In this document: in pieces, positions 17,137-26,200 of the stretch
How the letters are laid out: each line of letters starts with the position of its first letter
Numbering within the stretch: position 1 is the stretch's first letter
Assembly (NCBI GenBank): GCA_965203305.1
Contig: OZ241874.1
Location: 1,426,001 to 1,490,000 of the forward strand
Direction of reading: 5' to 3'
Length of the DNA stretch: 64,000 nucleotides
Source: Bin80 sp965203305
Lineage (GTDB): Bacteria; Bacteroidota; Rhodothermia; Rhodothermales; Bin80
Notes under the pieces: generated by a model
Databases searched by the model: none
Told to the model about the DNA's origin: nothing
What the model saw: only the letters and a program-made list of their open reading frames with translations
Translations under genes and position numbers: made by a program

Positions 17137-17907
17137 CTATTGAGGGAGCCAGGTTGCAAATCCGATAGGTGCCCCGGCAGGATCGCAGAGGTCCATCAAC
17201 CTGCCCACTTCTGGCAGGTCAAAGGCGGGTGCGGTAATGGTTGCCCCCAGTTCTTCAGCTTTGGCTTGTACAGCATCCACATCGTTGACAGTCACATATC
17301 CTCCCCAGTTCGAGGGAATTTCTGGAGACACGAGCCCCATGATTCCACCAACATTAGTTCCATTCGCAGAAAGGACATAATAGGTACCAGATGGCATTGG
17401 TTGCTCGGTGACAGACCAGCCAAAGAGTTGACTGTACCAGTCGGCGGCCGCCTTTGGATCTTTCGTCTGGAGTTCAAACCACGAAAATGCGCCGTGCAGG
17501 GCAAACGCTTCCTGATTATCTGTAATGTCCTGCTCCTGCTGCTCTTCGCCGGCATACTGAATGACGGACAGATAAGCCCCCTGCGGGTCCAGAAATCCCG
17601 CAAATGTCCCTACCATGATATCTTTCGGAGGAACGATCAGGTTCAAGTCATGATCCTCAAGGAGTTTCTGAATATTCTCGACGGTGACATAGTAAGTCCA
17701 GCAAGGCGGAACACCAGGAGGGCAGGCCATGAGTCCGGCCACATGCTTTGAACGACTGCCTAGCAGGGTATACGTGTCTCCATCCGGCATCGGAACTTCA
17801 CTAGTAGTGAGTCCAAGAAGTTGCGTATAGAACTTGAGTGCAGAAGGCACATCAGAGGCAAGATATTCGGGCCAACTGAAGGCGCCATGTGTTTGAAATG
17901 GATTCAT
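17137..17907 (-). CDS. Two-module VOC-family protein
   Basis: 256 residues formed by two VOC domains. The first starts GAFSWPEYLASDVPSALKFY and the second GAFSWFELQTKDPKAAADWY, a clear internal duplication. Each half ends with a DPQGA or DPAGAPIG turn. This architecture is often annotated as glyoxalase/bleomycin-resistance or hydroxylase-like; the reaction is unknown. Likely co-transcribed with the downstream AHSA1-like gene. Confidence 0.8.
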   Translation of the reverse strand: MNPFQTHGAFSWPEYLASDVPSALKFYTQLLGLTTSEVPMPDGDTYTLLGSRSKHVAGLMACPPGVPPCWTYYVTVENIQKLLEDHDLNLIVPPKDIMVGTFAGFLDPQGAYLSVIQYAGEEQQEQDITDNQEAFALHGAFSWFELQTKDPKAAADWYSQLFGWSVTEQPMPSGTYYVLSANGTNVGGIMGLVSPEIPSNWGGYVTVNDVDAVQAKAEELGATITAPAFDLPEVGRLMDLCDPAGAPIGFATWLPQ

Positions 17908-17923
17908 TGGAAAGGAGTTTTTG

Positions 17924-18601
17924 TTACCAGGGGTGTCCTAGAGTATGTGTCAGGTACTTCATGTATTCCGTGCCGTGACCGTAGGTCTTGGCCAGTTTGT
18001 CGGGGAAATCTGGTGAAGAGGCAATCTCTTCGGATAACGGGCAGGAAGCGACAAAATGCTTACACTTCAGATCCTCAATCAGAGGATGATCCGGGGCAAA
18101 TCCTTTGGGAGCCCGTTTTAGTTTCTCGTGTTCATAGCCTCCAGAAAACACCTTCAAAAAGGTTGAGTTCCGGGTAATTCTGATCCACTCCTCCGGGTCA
18201 CTGGCAATCTCTTGTCGGATTGCCAGCAATTCTTTGCTGCCAGGTCCCCAGATTCCGAGTGCTGCAAAGACTTCGCCAGGACCCAAGTGAAGGTAGAACC
18301 CGGGCGCATGGGCATTTTTTCCTGCCTCATGTCGAAAGTGAATCCCGGCAGCTTCCTTGTACGGCCGTTTATCCTTTGAAAAGCGTACATCGCGGTGGAT
18401 ACGAAACAGAGATCCGCCAACCTTTGGAATTGCCAGAAAATGAGGACTGATCGCCTGAATCGAACTGGCAAACTCCGTAATAAACTGGAGCAGAGGAGTT
18501 TTTACATCCTGCTCGTAGCGAGAGCGGTTCTCATGGAACCAGTCACGATGATTGTTCTTGCGGAGCTCACGAAAGAAATCAAATAACGCAGGAGGAATCA
18601 T
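17924..18601 (-). CDS. DUF2461-family protein
   Basis: 225 residues from the ATG at 18601. An upstream ATG at 18688 would add 29 residues, but the family begins just before LFDFFRELRKNNHRDWFHENR, as here. Further family blocks are FRIHRDVRFSKDKRPYKE and the FYLHLGPGEVFAALGIW segment. The function is unknown (TIGR02453-type). The neighbouring genes give no clue. Confidence 0.85.
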   Translation of the reverse strand: MIPPALFDFFRELRKNNHRDWFHENRSRYEQDVKTPLLQFITEFASSIQAISPHFLAIPKVGGSLFRIHRDVRFSKDKRPYKEAAGIHFRHEAGKNAHAPGFYLHLGPGEVFAALGIWGPGSKELLAIRQEIASDPEEWIRITRNSTFLKVFSGGYEHEKLKRAPKGFAPDHPLIEDLKCKHFVASCPLSEEIASSPDFPDKLAKTYGHGTEYMKYLTHTLGHPW

Positions 18602-18822
18602 CAGGACATGTGAGTGCTGATGAACAGATAGATTAAATCCTGCTGTTGATGTAGCAGATTCATTCAAGAAGCGGCAAACCTGGAGCACTACATGATGGAC
18701 GATTTAAACCACATTATAAGGGCAAATCATATATTTGTTGCAACTGTAATCACTGCAAACTGAAACAAAAAGGGTTCTATTGCGATCCCCTGTGCCGTGA
18801 CAGGTTTCCGTGCACCTCCCGC

Positions 18823-19029
18823 ACAGGCATTATCAATGCTATCCTGCTACGGATCACCAATGGTCCCTCCGAAAGCATGAACAGCCGCATCAAAACGATC
18901 AAAGTGCGAGCACGGGGATTCCAAAATCACGAACGCCTGAAAAACGCCATGTATTTCTATCTCGGAGGGTTGAATCTGTATCCCTAAAATGTCCAAAAAC
19001 ACCCGCCCCACTAAAAGTAATGAAGAGCC
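18823..19029 (+). pseudogene. ISL3-family transposase C-terminal remnant and IS right end
   Basis: Frame 18823-18987 reads TNGPSESMNSRIKTIKVRAR, then GFQNHERLKNAMYFYLGGLNLYP and a stop. This is the conserved C-terminal end of ISL3 transposases (usually SEGMNSRI...RARGFRN...LGGLDLYP). The N-terminal four-fifths are missing and no convincing upstream remainder is visible. About 30 bases after the stop, AATGAAGAGCC at 19019-19029 matches the GGCTCTTC-type terminal repeat of ISL3 elements. Non-functional. Confidence 0.75.
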
Positions 19030-19282
19030 GAGATTTTGATATATGATCAAGCCACAATCGGTACGGTCACCCCAGGTGCACGAAGAACCCGGCATACGTG
19101 ATTCCCTCGGAAAAGGTTCGGAGGCTACCAAGAACAAGTACAGTACAGAGATCGGGGGAGGACATCAAAGAGAGACTGGCAGATCAACATTCCCGGAGCG
19201 TTCTCCATGCTCCGCGTTCACAGTTACGGCAACAGAACCGTAAAATCCGTTATCCGGTGCCTGAAAATTGGAGTATGGCACA

Positions 19283-21145
19283 TCAGACGGAACATGAATT
19301 TGCCTGAAGAACAAACCCAGCTGTGGCAAATGCTCCTGTTCCATACTTGAATTCAGCAATCAGATCAGCCCTGTGTGCAAGGAACAGCTTGCGCCATTCT
19401 TGTGCCGTTCTGAATTGCAGAAATTCTTCCTGGGGTTTCATTTTTCCGAATGATCTCAGGCGGTTTCCAAGACGATCCAGGATATCAAGCAGCTTATGCT
19501 GCCGTGGGCTAGTGTACACAGATTCGACCACGATAACTCTGCCCTGACATACACGCATTGCTTCAGATAGCAGTGCCTCAGCATCTTCGGCATGATGTAA
19601 AACAAAGTACAGGATTACGACATCAAAATGCTTTGCTGGCCATGGCAATGGTCCAGATTGCAGCAGAGAATACGGGAGCTTGGTACGATTCATTGGGACG
19701 ACATCTGCAAGGGAGACATTTGCCCCCAGCTCACTCTGAATTTGTTCTCCCAGATACCCCTCCGCACAGCCCAAGTCCAGAACGGTAACCGGGCTTTTGG
19801 TCTTGGGAAGGAATGGGCGAAGCCTTCTGAATTTTTGTCTGGCTCGCAGACGCAGAATACTTTGCATCCACTTGGGAGCATACCGAATGCCTCCGGCTAT
19901 GCCCCACCCTGCCCATCCCAGAATTACAAATATCCAGTACGGTCCATCAACATAGAGAAGGTAGGTTCCCATAGAGCATATCGCAAGCCAGATCCAATGC
20001 CATCCGCTTGTTTGCAAACTTGCCGTCAAGAACAGAGGAATCAGCAAATACCAGGGATGAACCGTTGTTGTCAGAACCAGATAGCAGCCAGTCGTAATGA
20101 GCATTGCCTGCGCCAGAGACCAGTGCCGCAGTTTATCCAGAACATACAGCAGTGGCAGGCTATACAAAAAGATCAGTCGTAAAAGGGGACCCAGCTGTTT
20201 ACTCCAGTCATCGCCGGTCATCCACTGCATGCCAGCCTTCAGTGCATAGTAAAGCCCGGAATTGAACTCAAAAAAACGGGTATACAGTTCAAGAGAGCCT
20301 GCTACATTCGCAAACACATATGGGGCCGCAAATGGAAGCGCGAGAAGAAATGCGGCGACTGCCCCTGGCCAAACGGAATGCCAGCCATATCGCCTCCACA
20401 GGAATGGAAAGAAAAGGAATGGATAGAGCTTGATCCATCCTGCCACCGCAAGACAAATAGACGCACATTGACCATGATTTTTCCGAGCAGAGTAAATTAC
20501 AAGGGACAATGCCAGCAGGAGTGCCGATTCTGTATGCGCTTGCCCTGCTGTTTCCAGGATAACGACAGGATTCCAGGCATAAAACAGAACGAATCCGCTG
20601 GAAACAATCCGGGAAAGCACAAGAATGGCCAATAGCTCTGCAAAAACAAAAATTCCCTTGATCAAATAATAGCTCAAGAGGCTATCCGGGCTGTGCCATG
20701 CGGTTCCCAGCCAAAAAACAAACTGCGAGACGGGCGGATACACGCTTATAAAGGATCTGGAGTTCAATCTGTCGTATATCGGATCTTGCTGAAGATCAGC
20801 GATCTCCTCGGGGGGAAATTGATACGGGTTTATTCCCTCCCGCTGAACTAGTCCATCCCAGACATACCGGTACGCGTCATCCGACAAGGAAGGAGGTAGC
20901 CCCATGAGTACCAGCCGAAAGAGTACCGCGTACAGGATGATCGTTTTCAGAGTGAAAGAATTCGAACGCCAGCACAGAAACCAGCAGCAACTCCCGAATA
21001 TCACAAGTGCAAACATGAGAGTCATGTGAGCACGATCCACGGATACGAATCCCAGTGCAAAGATAGAGATGCACAGTCCAACATGAGCAATCCACTTCCA
21101 CACGGAAGACAACCGGCCAGAGGGTCTGGATGTGTGGTGTGACAT
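19283..21145 (-). CDS. GT-C-type membrane glycosyltransferase fused to a SAM-dependent methyltransferase
   Basis: 620 residues from 21145, or 628 if the ATG at 21169 is used. Residues about 20-430 are a multi-spanning membrane region with the GT-C signature loop SDDAYRYVWDGLVQREGINPY near the first lumenal loop, as in polyprenyl-phosphate-sugar-dependent mannosyltransferases. The last 190 residues are a class I methyltransferase: VLDLGCAEGYLGEQI (motif I), HFDVVILYFVLHHAEDAEALL (motif IV/V). Such a fusion would put sugar transfer and methylation on one membrane-bound protein, perhaps for capping a glycan or lipid. It is the third gene of a minus-strand group with an RsbW-like ATPase and a GT4. 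Substrates unknown. Confidence 0.75.
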   Translation of the reverse strand: MSHHTSRPSGRLSSVWKWIAHVGLCISIFALGFVSVDRAHMTLMFALVIFGSCCWFLCWRSNSFTLKTIILYAVLFRLVLMGLPPSLSDDAYRYVWDGLVQREGINPYQFPPEEIADLQQDPIYDRLNSRSFISVYPPVSQFVFWLGTAWHSPDSLLSYYLIKGIFVFAELLAILVLSRIVSSGFVLFYAWNPVVILETAGQAHTESALLLALSLVIYSARKNHGQCASICLAVAGWIKLYPFLFFPFLWRRYGWHSVWPGAVAAFLLALPFAAPYVFANVAGSLELYTRFFEFNSGLYYALKAGMQWMTGDDWSKQLGPLLRLIFLYSLPLLYVLDKLRHWSLAQAMLITTGCYLVLTTTVHPWYLLIPLFLTASLQTSGWHWIWLAICSMGTYLLYVDGPYWIFVILGWAGWGIAGGIRYAPKWMQSILRLRARQKFRRLRPFLPKTKSPVTVLDLGCAEGYLGEQIQSELGANVSLADVVPMNRTKLPYSLLQSGPLPWPAKHFDVVILYFVLHHAEDAEALLSEAMRVCQGRVIVVESVYTSPRQHKLLDILDRLGNRLRSFGKMKPQEEFLQFRTAQEWRKLFLAHRADLIAEFKYGTGAFATAGFVLQANSCSV

Positions 21146-21269
21146 GCAAAACACCCCGGAATGATGCACTACGCGGCTGACGGATGCTATACAAGATTAG
21201 GGCAGGATGCCCGTCGAAAAAGCAATAGCCCAACGATTCGGCAGCCAAGGGATCCTGCCGATGCTACGA

Positions 21270-21671
21270 CTAGCAATGAAACACCAGACTTAATCTGCAA
21301 TTCTCCTGGTCTATGTGAACCTCATCGGCCATCTTGCGCATGAAATACTGCCCGCGACCACGATCAGCCAATCTGTTCTTTTCCTCAAGAGGATCGCGTT
21401 GCGTCCAGTGAATGCCTTCTCCCTCGTCCGTTACGGTTAATTCAATTCTGCCCTTTTCCTTGACCAAACTAAGCGTTGCTTCTTTTTTTTCATCCCACTG
21501 ATTTCCATGCTCAATTGCATTGGTGAGTGCTTCACTCGCCAGAAGTATGACCCTGTACGCCAGGTCATCGTCCAGATCAAGCGAGGGAACAAAATCCTGT
21601 AATGCCTCCACCGCACGAGTCAATTCATCGAATGTAGAGGACAGTTTCAGATCAAGTCGTTTCTGGCACAT
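21270..21671 (-). CDS. RsbW-like HATPase (anti-sigma/serine kinase type)
   Basis: 133 residues. Single HATPase_c_2 domain: N box SEALTNAIEHGN, G1 box DEGEG, and a G2-like DRGRGQYFMRKM. The size and lack of a histidine dimerisation domain fit the anti-sigma-factor serine kinases that phosphorylate STAS antagonists. No STAS partner or sigma factor lies nearby. It starts 11 bases after the GT4 gene and is probably co-transcribed. Confidence 0.82.
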   Translation of the reverse strand: MCQKRLDLKLSSTFDELTRAVEALQDFVPSLDLDDDLAYRVILLASEALTNAIEHGNQWDEKKEATLSLVKEKGRIELTVTDEGEGIHWTQRDPLEEKNRLADRGRGQYFMRKMADEVHIDQENCRLSLVFHC

Positions 21672-21682
21672 AGTCTCCTGCC

Positions 21683-22960
21683 CTATACCTGTTCGGTCAC
21701 GGAGTCCAATACCCTGGACAATGTCTCGGTGAGACGGCTTCGGCTGAATCTGGACATAAATTCTTCATCTGGACATGGGAATTTGCCATGCTGCCAGTCT
21801 TCTCTGATTGTACGGAGTGCTCGTATGATACCTTCCATACTTTCTGGAGCAGCCAGATATGCTGCTCCATAATCACGCAAGGTCTGCCTGGCGGTTCCTG
21901 GTGGAATCAATGCCAGGATTGGTTTTCCAGTTCCTATGTATTCGAACAATTTTCCCGTTGAGATTCCCGAAGCTCCCGGGCGACTGCCAATGGTCATCCA
22001 TAATACATCTGCCTTCTGTTGTAATTCCATGACTCTGGTATGATTCAGGTATCCTGCATATTGAACAATCTCTTCCAGATTCAGAGTCCGAACCAGATCT
22101 TCAAATCCGCTTGGCACAAGTCCGGCAAAAGTGGCCCTGATTTTTGTGCGCATGTCTGGATACTGTTCCAGAAACTTGCTTAGTCCCTGTAAAAAGTAGT
22201 TCGGCACCTGTGCATCGTAAAAAACACCTGTATAGACAAATCGCAATACTCCATCTGTGCAAGACAGGTGATTCGTTGCGGGTCTGCTTTCTTCGTCATA
22301 TCCATGAGGGATGACTAGTTCCATCCGTTTAACATCCGGATGCCTTTTCTTCAAATCATCAAGAATCGGACGGTTGATTGCAATAATTGCAGATGACTGT
22401 TCAAGAACCCTTCTCTCCTGCTGAACATGCAGATTGTAATGAAAACTTGTCGGATAGTAATGCCTTGGATTACTGACCCATGCATCACGAAAGTCAGCAA
22501 TCAGGGGCAATTCCAGTTTTTTGGATAATATGCTTCCGACCAGATGTCCCGTATAGGGAGGGGCACTGGAAAAAACAGCATCAAAAGTCTGGCTTGCAGC
22601 CATTCGCAGTCCTGCCCGTACCGCAAATGGTAACCATCCTGCCTTATTGTCAGGAACAAACAGCCAGCTGCTTACTTTGGCTAATGCTTGTCTTTTTGAT
22701 TCTTGTGGAAACCTCACCGTACTGCCCGAACGAAATGCACGGGTTGGATCAAGACTCCGAGTCCGAATCACGCAGATCCCTTCTTTCTTAATGGGATTCC
22801 AGAGCGATTCATCATGCGCAAAATAGCCGCCAGGCCTTGCCGTGATCACGGTTGGCTGCCAGCCACATTTGGGCAAGTGCCGCACAAACCCCGCAATTCG
22901 CTGAACTCCGCTCAGACCAAGCGGAGGGAAATAATATGCTATAATGAGCACATGCCGCAT
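21683..22960 (-). CDS. Glycosyltransferase family 4 protein
   Basis: 425 residues. The N-terminal domain begins IIAYYFPPLGLSGVQR, the donor-side glycine-rich entry of GT-B enzymes. The C-terminal domain has FVYTGVFYD and the GKLFEYIGTGKPILALIPPG block that binds the nucleotide-sugar. It should transfer a sugar in the cytoplasm to a lipid- or protein-linked acceptor; the sugar is unknown. First gene of the minus-strand group ending in the GT-C/methyltransferase fusion. Confidence 0.88.
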   Translation of the reverse strand: MRHVLIIAYYFPPLGLSGVQRIAGFVRHLPKCGWQPTVITARPGGYFAHDESLWNPIKKEGICVIRTRSLDPTRAFRSGSTVRFPQESKRQALAKVSSWLFVPDNKAGWLPFAVRAGLRMAASQTFDAVFSSAPPYTGHLVGSILSKKLELPLIADFRDAWVSNPRHYYPTSFHYNLHVQQERRVLEQSSAIIAINRPILDDLKKRHPDVKRMELVIPHGYDEESRPATNHLSCTDGVLRFVYTGVFYDAQVPNYFLQGLSKFLEQYPDMRTKIRATFAGLVPSGFEDLVRTLNLEEIVQYAGYLNHTRVMELQQKADVLWMTIGSRPGASGISTGKLFEYIGTGKPILALIPPGTARQTLRDYGAAYLAAPESMEGIIRALRTIREDWQHGKFPCPDEEFMSRFSRSRLTETLSRVLDSVTEQV

Positions 22961-23162
22961 ACAAAGCCCAAACGGATTCTGCTACAATATAATCCCGGTC
23001 AGCCGATTCAAGTACCCCCGTGTCCAATCTACAGCCATTCTCCGCTCTGTTTCGGTACATGAAGCGTCTCTCATACTTTCCGATCAGGTCACGCCGCAGT
23101 TTATGGCAAATGATATGGACAGGGCCGATTCCGGGGCAGTCAGCATTCCCCCTATGAACTCA

Positions 23163-23198
23163 GAGCACCCCGATACGTTGCTTCGTACCGGGGTGCTC
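23163..23198 (-). terminator. Hairpin after the large T9SS gene
   Basis: GAGCACCCCGATACG (23163-23177) pairs with CGTACCGGGGTGCTC (23184-23198) across a six-base loop, 14 of 15 positions complementary. It begins 28 bases past the stop at 23226. The run of U after the stem is weak. A related hairpin follows the paralogue at 42183-42221. Confidence 0.55.
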
Positions 23199-23225
23199 CA
23201 TTTCCCCTCAAACAGTTTCTTCCGA

Positions 23226-26200
23226 CTACTTCACGAGCGTCATGCGTCCGGTCTTCACATGCGGGCTTTCTGCTCCCGTCGCCATGATCCGATACAGGTA
23301 GGTTCCGCTTGCCAGGCTGGTTGCATGCAGTTCTATGCTCCGGTTCGCCCCTGCCTCCATTTCCTGTGCAGGTACTATCATCACCTCCCGTCCCAGCATG
23401 TCTACAATCTGGATCTGCACCTGCGCATTCTCTGGCAAGTCAAACTGGATTCTTGTGCTCGGATTAAATGGGTTCGGATAGTTGCCATGCAGCGCAAACT
23501 CTGTCGGAAGCTCTGCGCTCTCCTCCACCCCCGTCACCATCTGTACCGGGACGATTTTCCCATTCCTGTCCACTCCCAAGATCGTCAGATCCCGTTTCGT
23601 CCCGGACAGGTTCAGCACCAGCGTCTGCCCTCCATACCCGTACAGGTCCAGTTCGTAGAACTCCTCTACCTCTCCATCTGTGGACTTCACCTGCATGACC
23701 TGCACCAACGGATCCAGCGAGGCGTATCGCCGGGTCTCCTCATCCAGCATCAGGTTCGCCGCCAGGGTACTTACCGGCATCATGGGATCGGCCGGGTCCA
23801 TGACCTGCACCCGCGCTGCTCCGATATCTGCCGATCCGTGCACTAGCCGCACCTCTGCCTTGGTAGCCACCGACGAGGTCATCCGCATGTCCAGCACCTT
23901 CAGCTTCGGTTCCGCCAGACTCCCGTGGGCAATCACCACCGTGTTCGTGTTCGGATCCAGGGATAAAGTGCTCGTGATCATCTGCTCTTCGGGAGCTCCT
24001 ACCGGCTGGATCGTCAGCGTATGACTGCCTGCTCTCACCGGACGATACGCCGTCGCATGCCGGAATGTCAGGTTGCTGCTGATCCGCACCTCCCCCAGAT
24101 CTACCTCCATCGGAGCCAATCCAGGCGCAGGCACATTGTGAATGAACTGGACCATCGCCCGTCCTCCGCTCAGATCTGCCTGGTCAATCGGATTTTCCAC
24201 TCCGTTGGCCGCAATCCCCAGGATGGCACAGCTCCCCAGACCAATCCCCTCCTGCGTCAGGTTCACCACCCCGTTGATATACCCGTTCACCGCAAACGAA
24301 CTCGCCTCGGTCTGTGCGGGGAGCTGTCCTGCCAGTTTCGGATTCTCCCAGTCACAGTCCCACTGCACGATCCGTAGACCTGTGACATCTGCCACATTCT
24401 GGATCCCGTCAGCTACGAGCCGAAGGTTCGTATTCGTTGGCAACTCCTCCTCCCCCAGATCAATCTTCCAGAAGATCGGGGCATACGCATCCAGGGTCAG
24501 ACTGCCTCCCGCCGTCGGAACCGTGAGGTTCTCCACAGGCCATTCCGGCATGGCTCCCTCTGGAATCAGGATCTGCGACACCGTCACTGCGGTCGTGTCA
24601 TTCAGGTCCGAAGGCAGTTGCAGAATCAGCGGACGATAGTACGACATCTCTTCTTTCTCCATTCCCACCGGGAACAGATACCCTCCACTCTCTGCCCCCG
24701 TGCCTGCGGTCCCCTGCAACAGGTCACGCACCACCGGGGCAACCGCATACGATTGTCCAGAGCCACGGAGGATACTCGCCTTGCACTTCTGCTTGCTGTC
24801 CGATCCGCACACATTCCCTTCCTGGGCCGACAGCCGACCACGCAACTCCTCTTCCCCCTGTACATTTCGTACCATCCACATGTACATGCTGTCCACGGGC
24901 ATGCTGTGCAGCCTCCCCCGACGAAGCGTCAATGTGGCACTCCTGTGTTGCCGCACATCACTTCCCAGCAGAAGTCCCTGCGGATTGTTCACGATGATGT
25001 TGCCCAGAACAGCCTTCGGATCTGCCGAAAGTGTCACCGTCTGCACGGTGTCCCCTTTGAACTCCAGCGTTGCTTCCAGTTGCCGCTGGCTCTCATACCC
25101 GACATCCCCATGCACGACCAGATTCGTCTCCGCTCCGGTAAAATACCAGGTATCCGCTCCCACCAGAACGTCCCCCTCTACGGTCTTGGTGATCCCTGAT
25201 CCCAAGTTGGTGATTTTTGACTCCGCATCTACTGTAGCCGACCGGTCCGTCTGCCGAAAATTGCCCCGAATCCGCAACGACCGCTTGGTTCCGCCAGTCA
25301 TCCCAAACGAACCGCTCTCGCGGAGTGTCAGATCTCCCTTGATGTCCAGGTCTCCTCCGTCTACCGATAGTTCCCCCGATGTCAGTTCCAGCCCGCTGGC
25401 AATCTCCAGCCTGGTCCCATGGAATTCTACGTATCCTCCCTGCATCACCGCCAGACTGTCCAGCACTGTAGTCGTGCCTGTATCTGTACCACTTGCTTCC
25501 ACCCAATTAAAAAACAGCTTGCCATTCACATTATTGGCGAGCCGGGCATTCGGGGTTTTCCCACCATCAAACAGGATCGTACCCAGCGTACTTGTGTGGG
25601 CGGTTGCCGACATCTGGGATACGATGTGAGTGTGTTTGCTTCCTTTGGGGATATACAGTGTGTCCGCATGCAGTCTCCCCTTCAGTACCAGATCCGCTTG
25701 CGCTGTAGTTTGATCATCTATCAGACCGTCCCGTTTGGCCGTGTCTTCCGGTCCCAGCATCAGCGTACCTTCTTCCAAGTTGATCATCGCCTCCTTCGCA
25801 ATGGTCACCCCGGCCGTATTCCCGATATATTGGCCCTTGTTCACTCGGCCCAGCACTTGCAGGTCGCCACCTCCGGTCACCAGTTTGCTCTTACCATTGA
25901 CCGTTACTTTGCCATGCACGATCACATCCTGTCCCTTGGTGTGCAGTTCGCCTGCCGTCACCTCCACGCTGTACTGGTCCACATTCACGGCACTGGCGCG
26001 GTCCAGAGAAGAGGTGCCCACGGTCAACATTCCATCTACCATCAGTTTTCCTTTCGAGACCGTCAACTTTCCTGCAAGGGAGTGGTCTCTACTCGTCACG
26101 ATCTCCGCCTTCGCATGATCCACGATGACATCCCGCGGGTCAAACCATTCCAGCGCATCGGTCACCGTCCGGGGACCCGGGGTAACATATTTCAGAATGT

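Noticed and set aside
19098..19307. Small plus-strand open frame after the ISL3 remnant
   Set aside because: Two frames are open here with equally unconvincing products, and the end overlaps the GT-C/methyltransferase gene.
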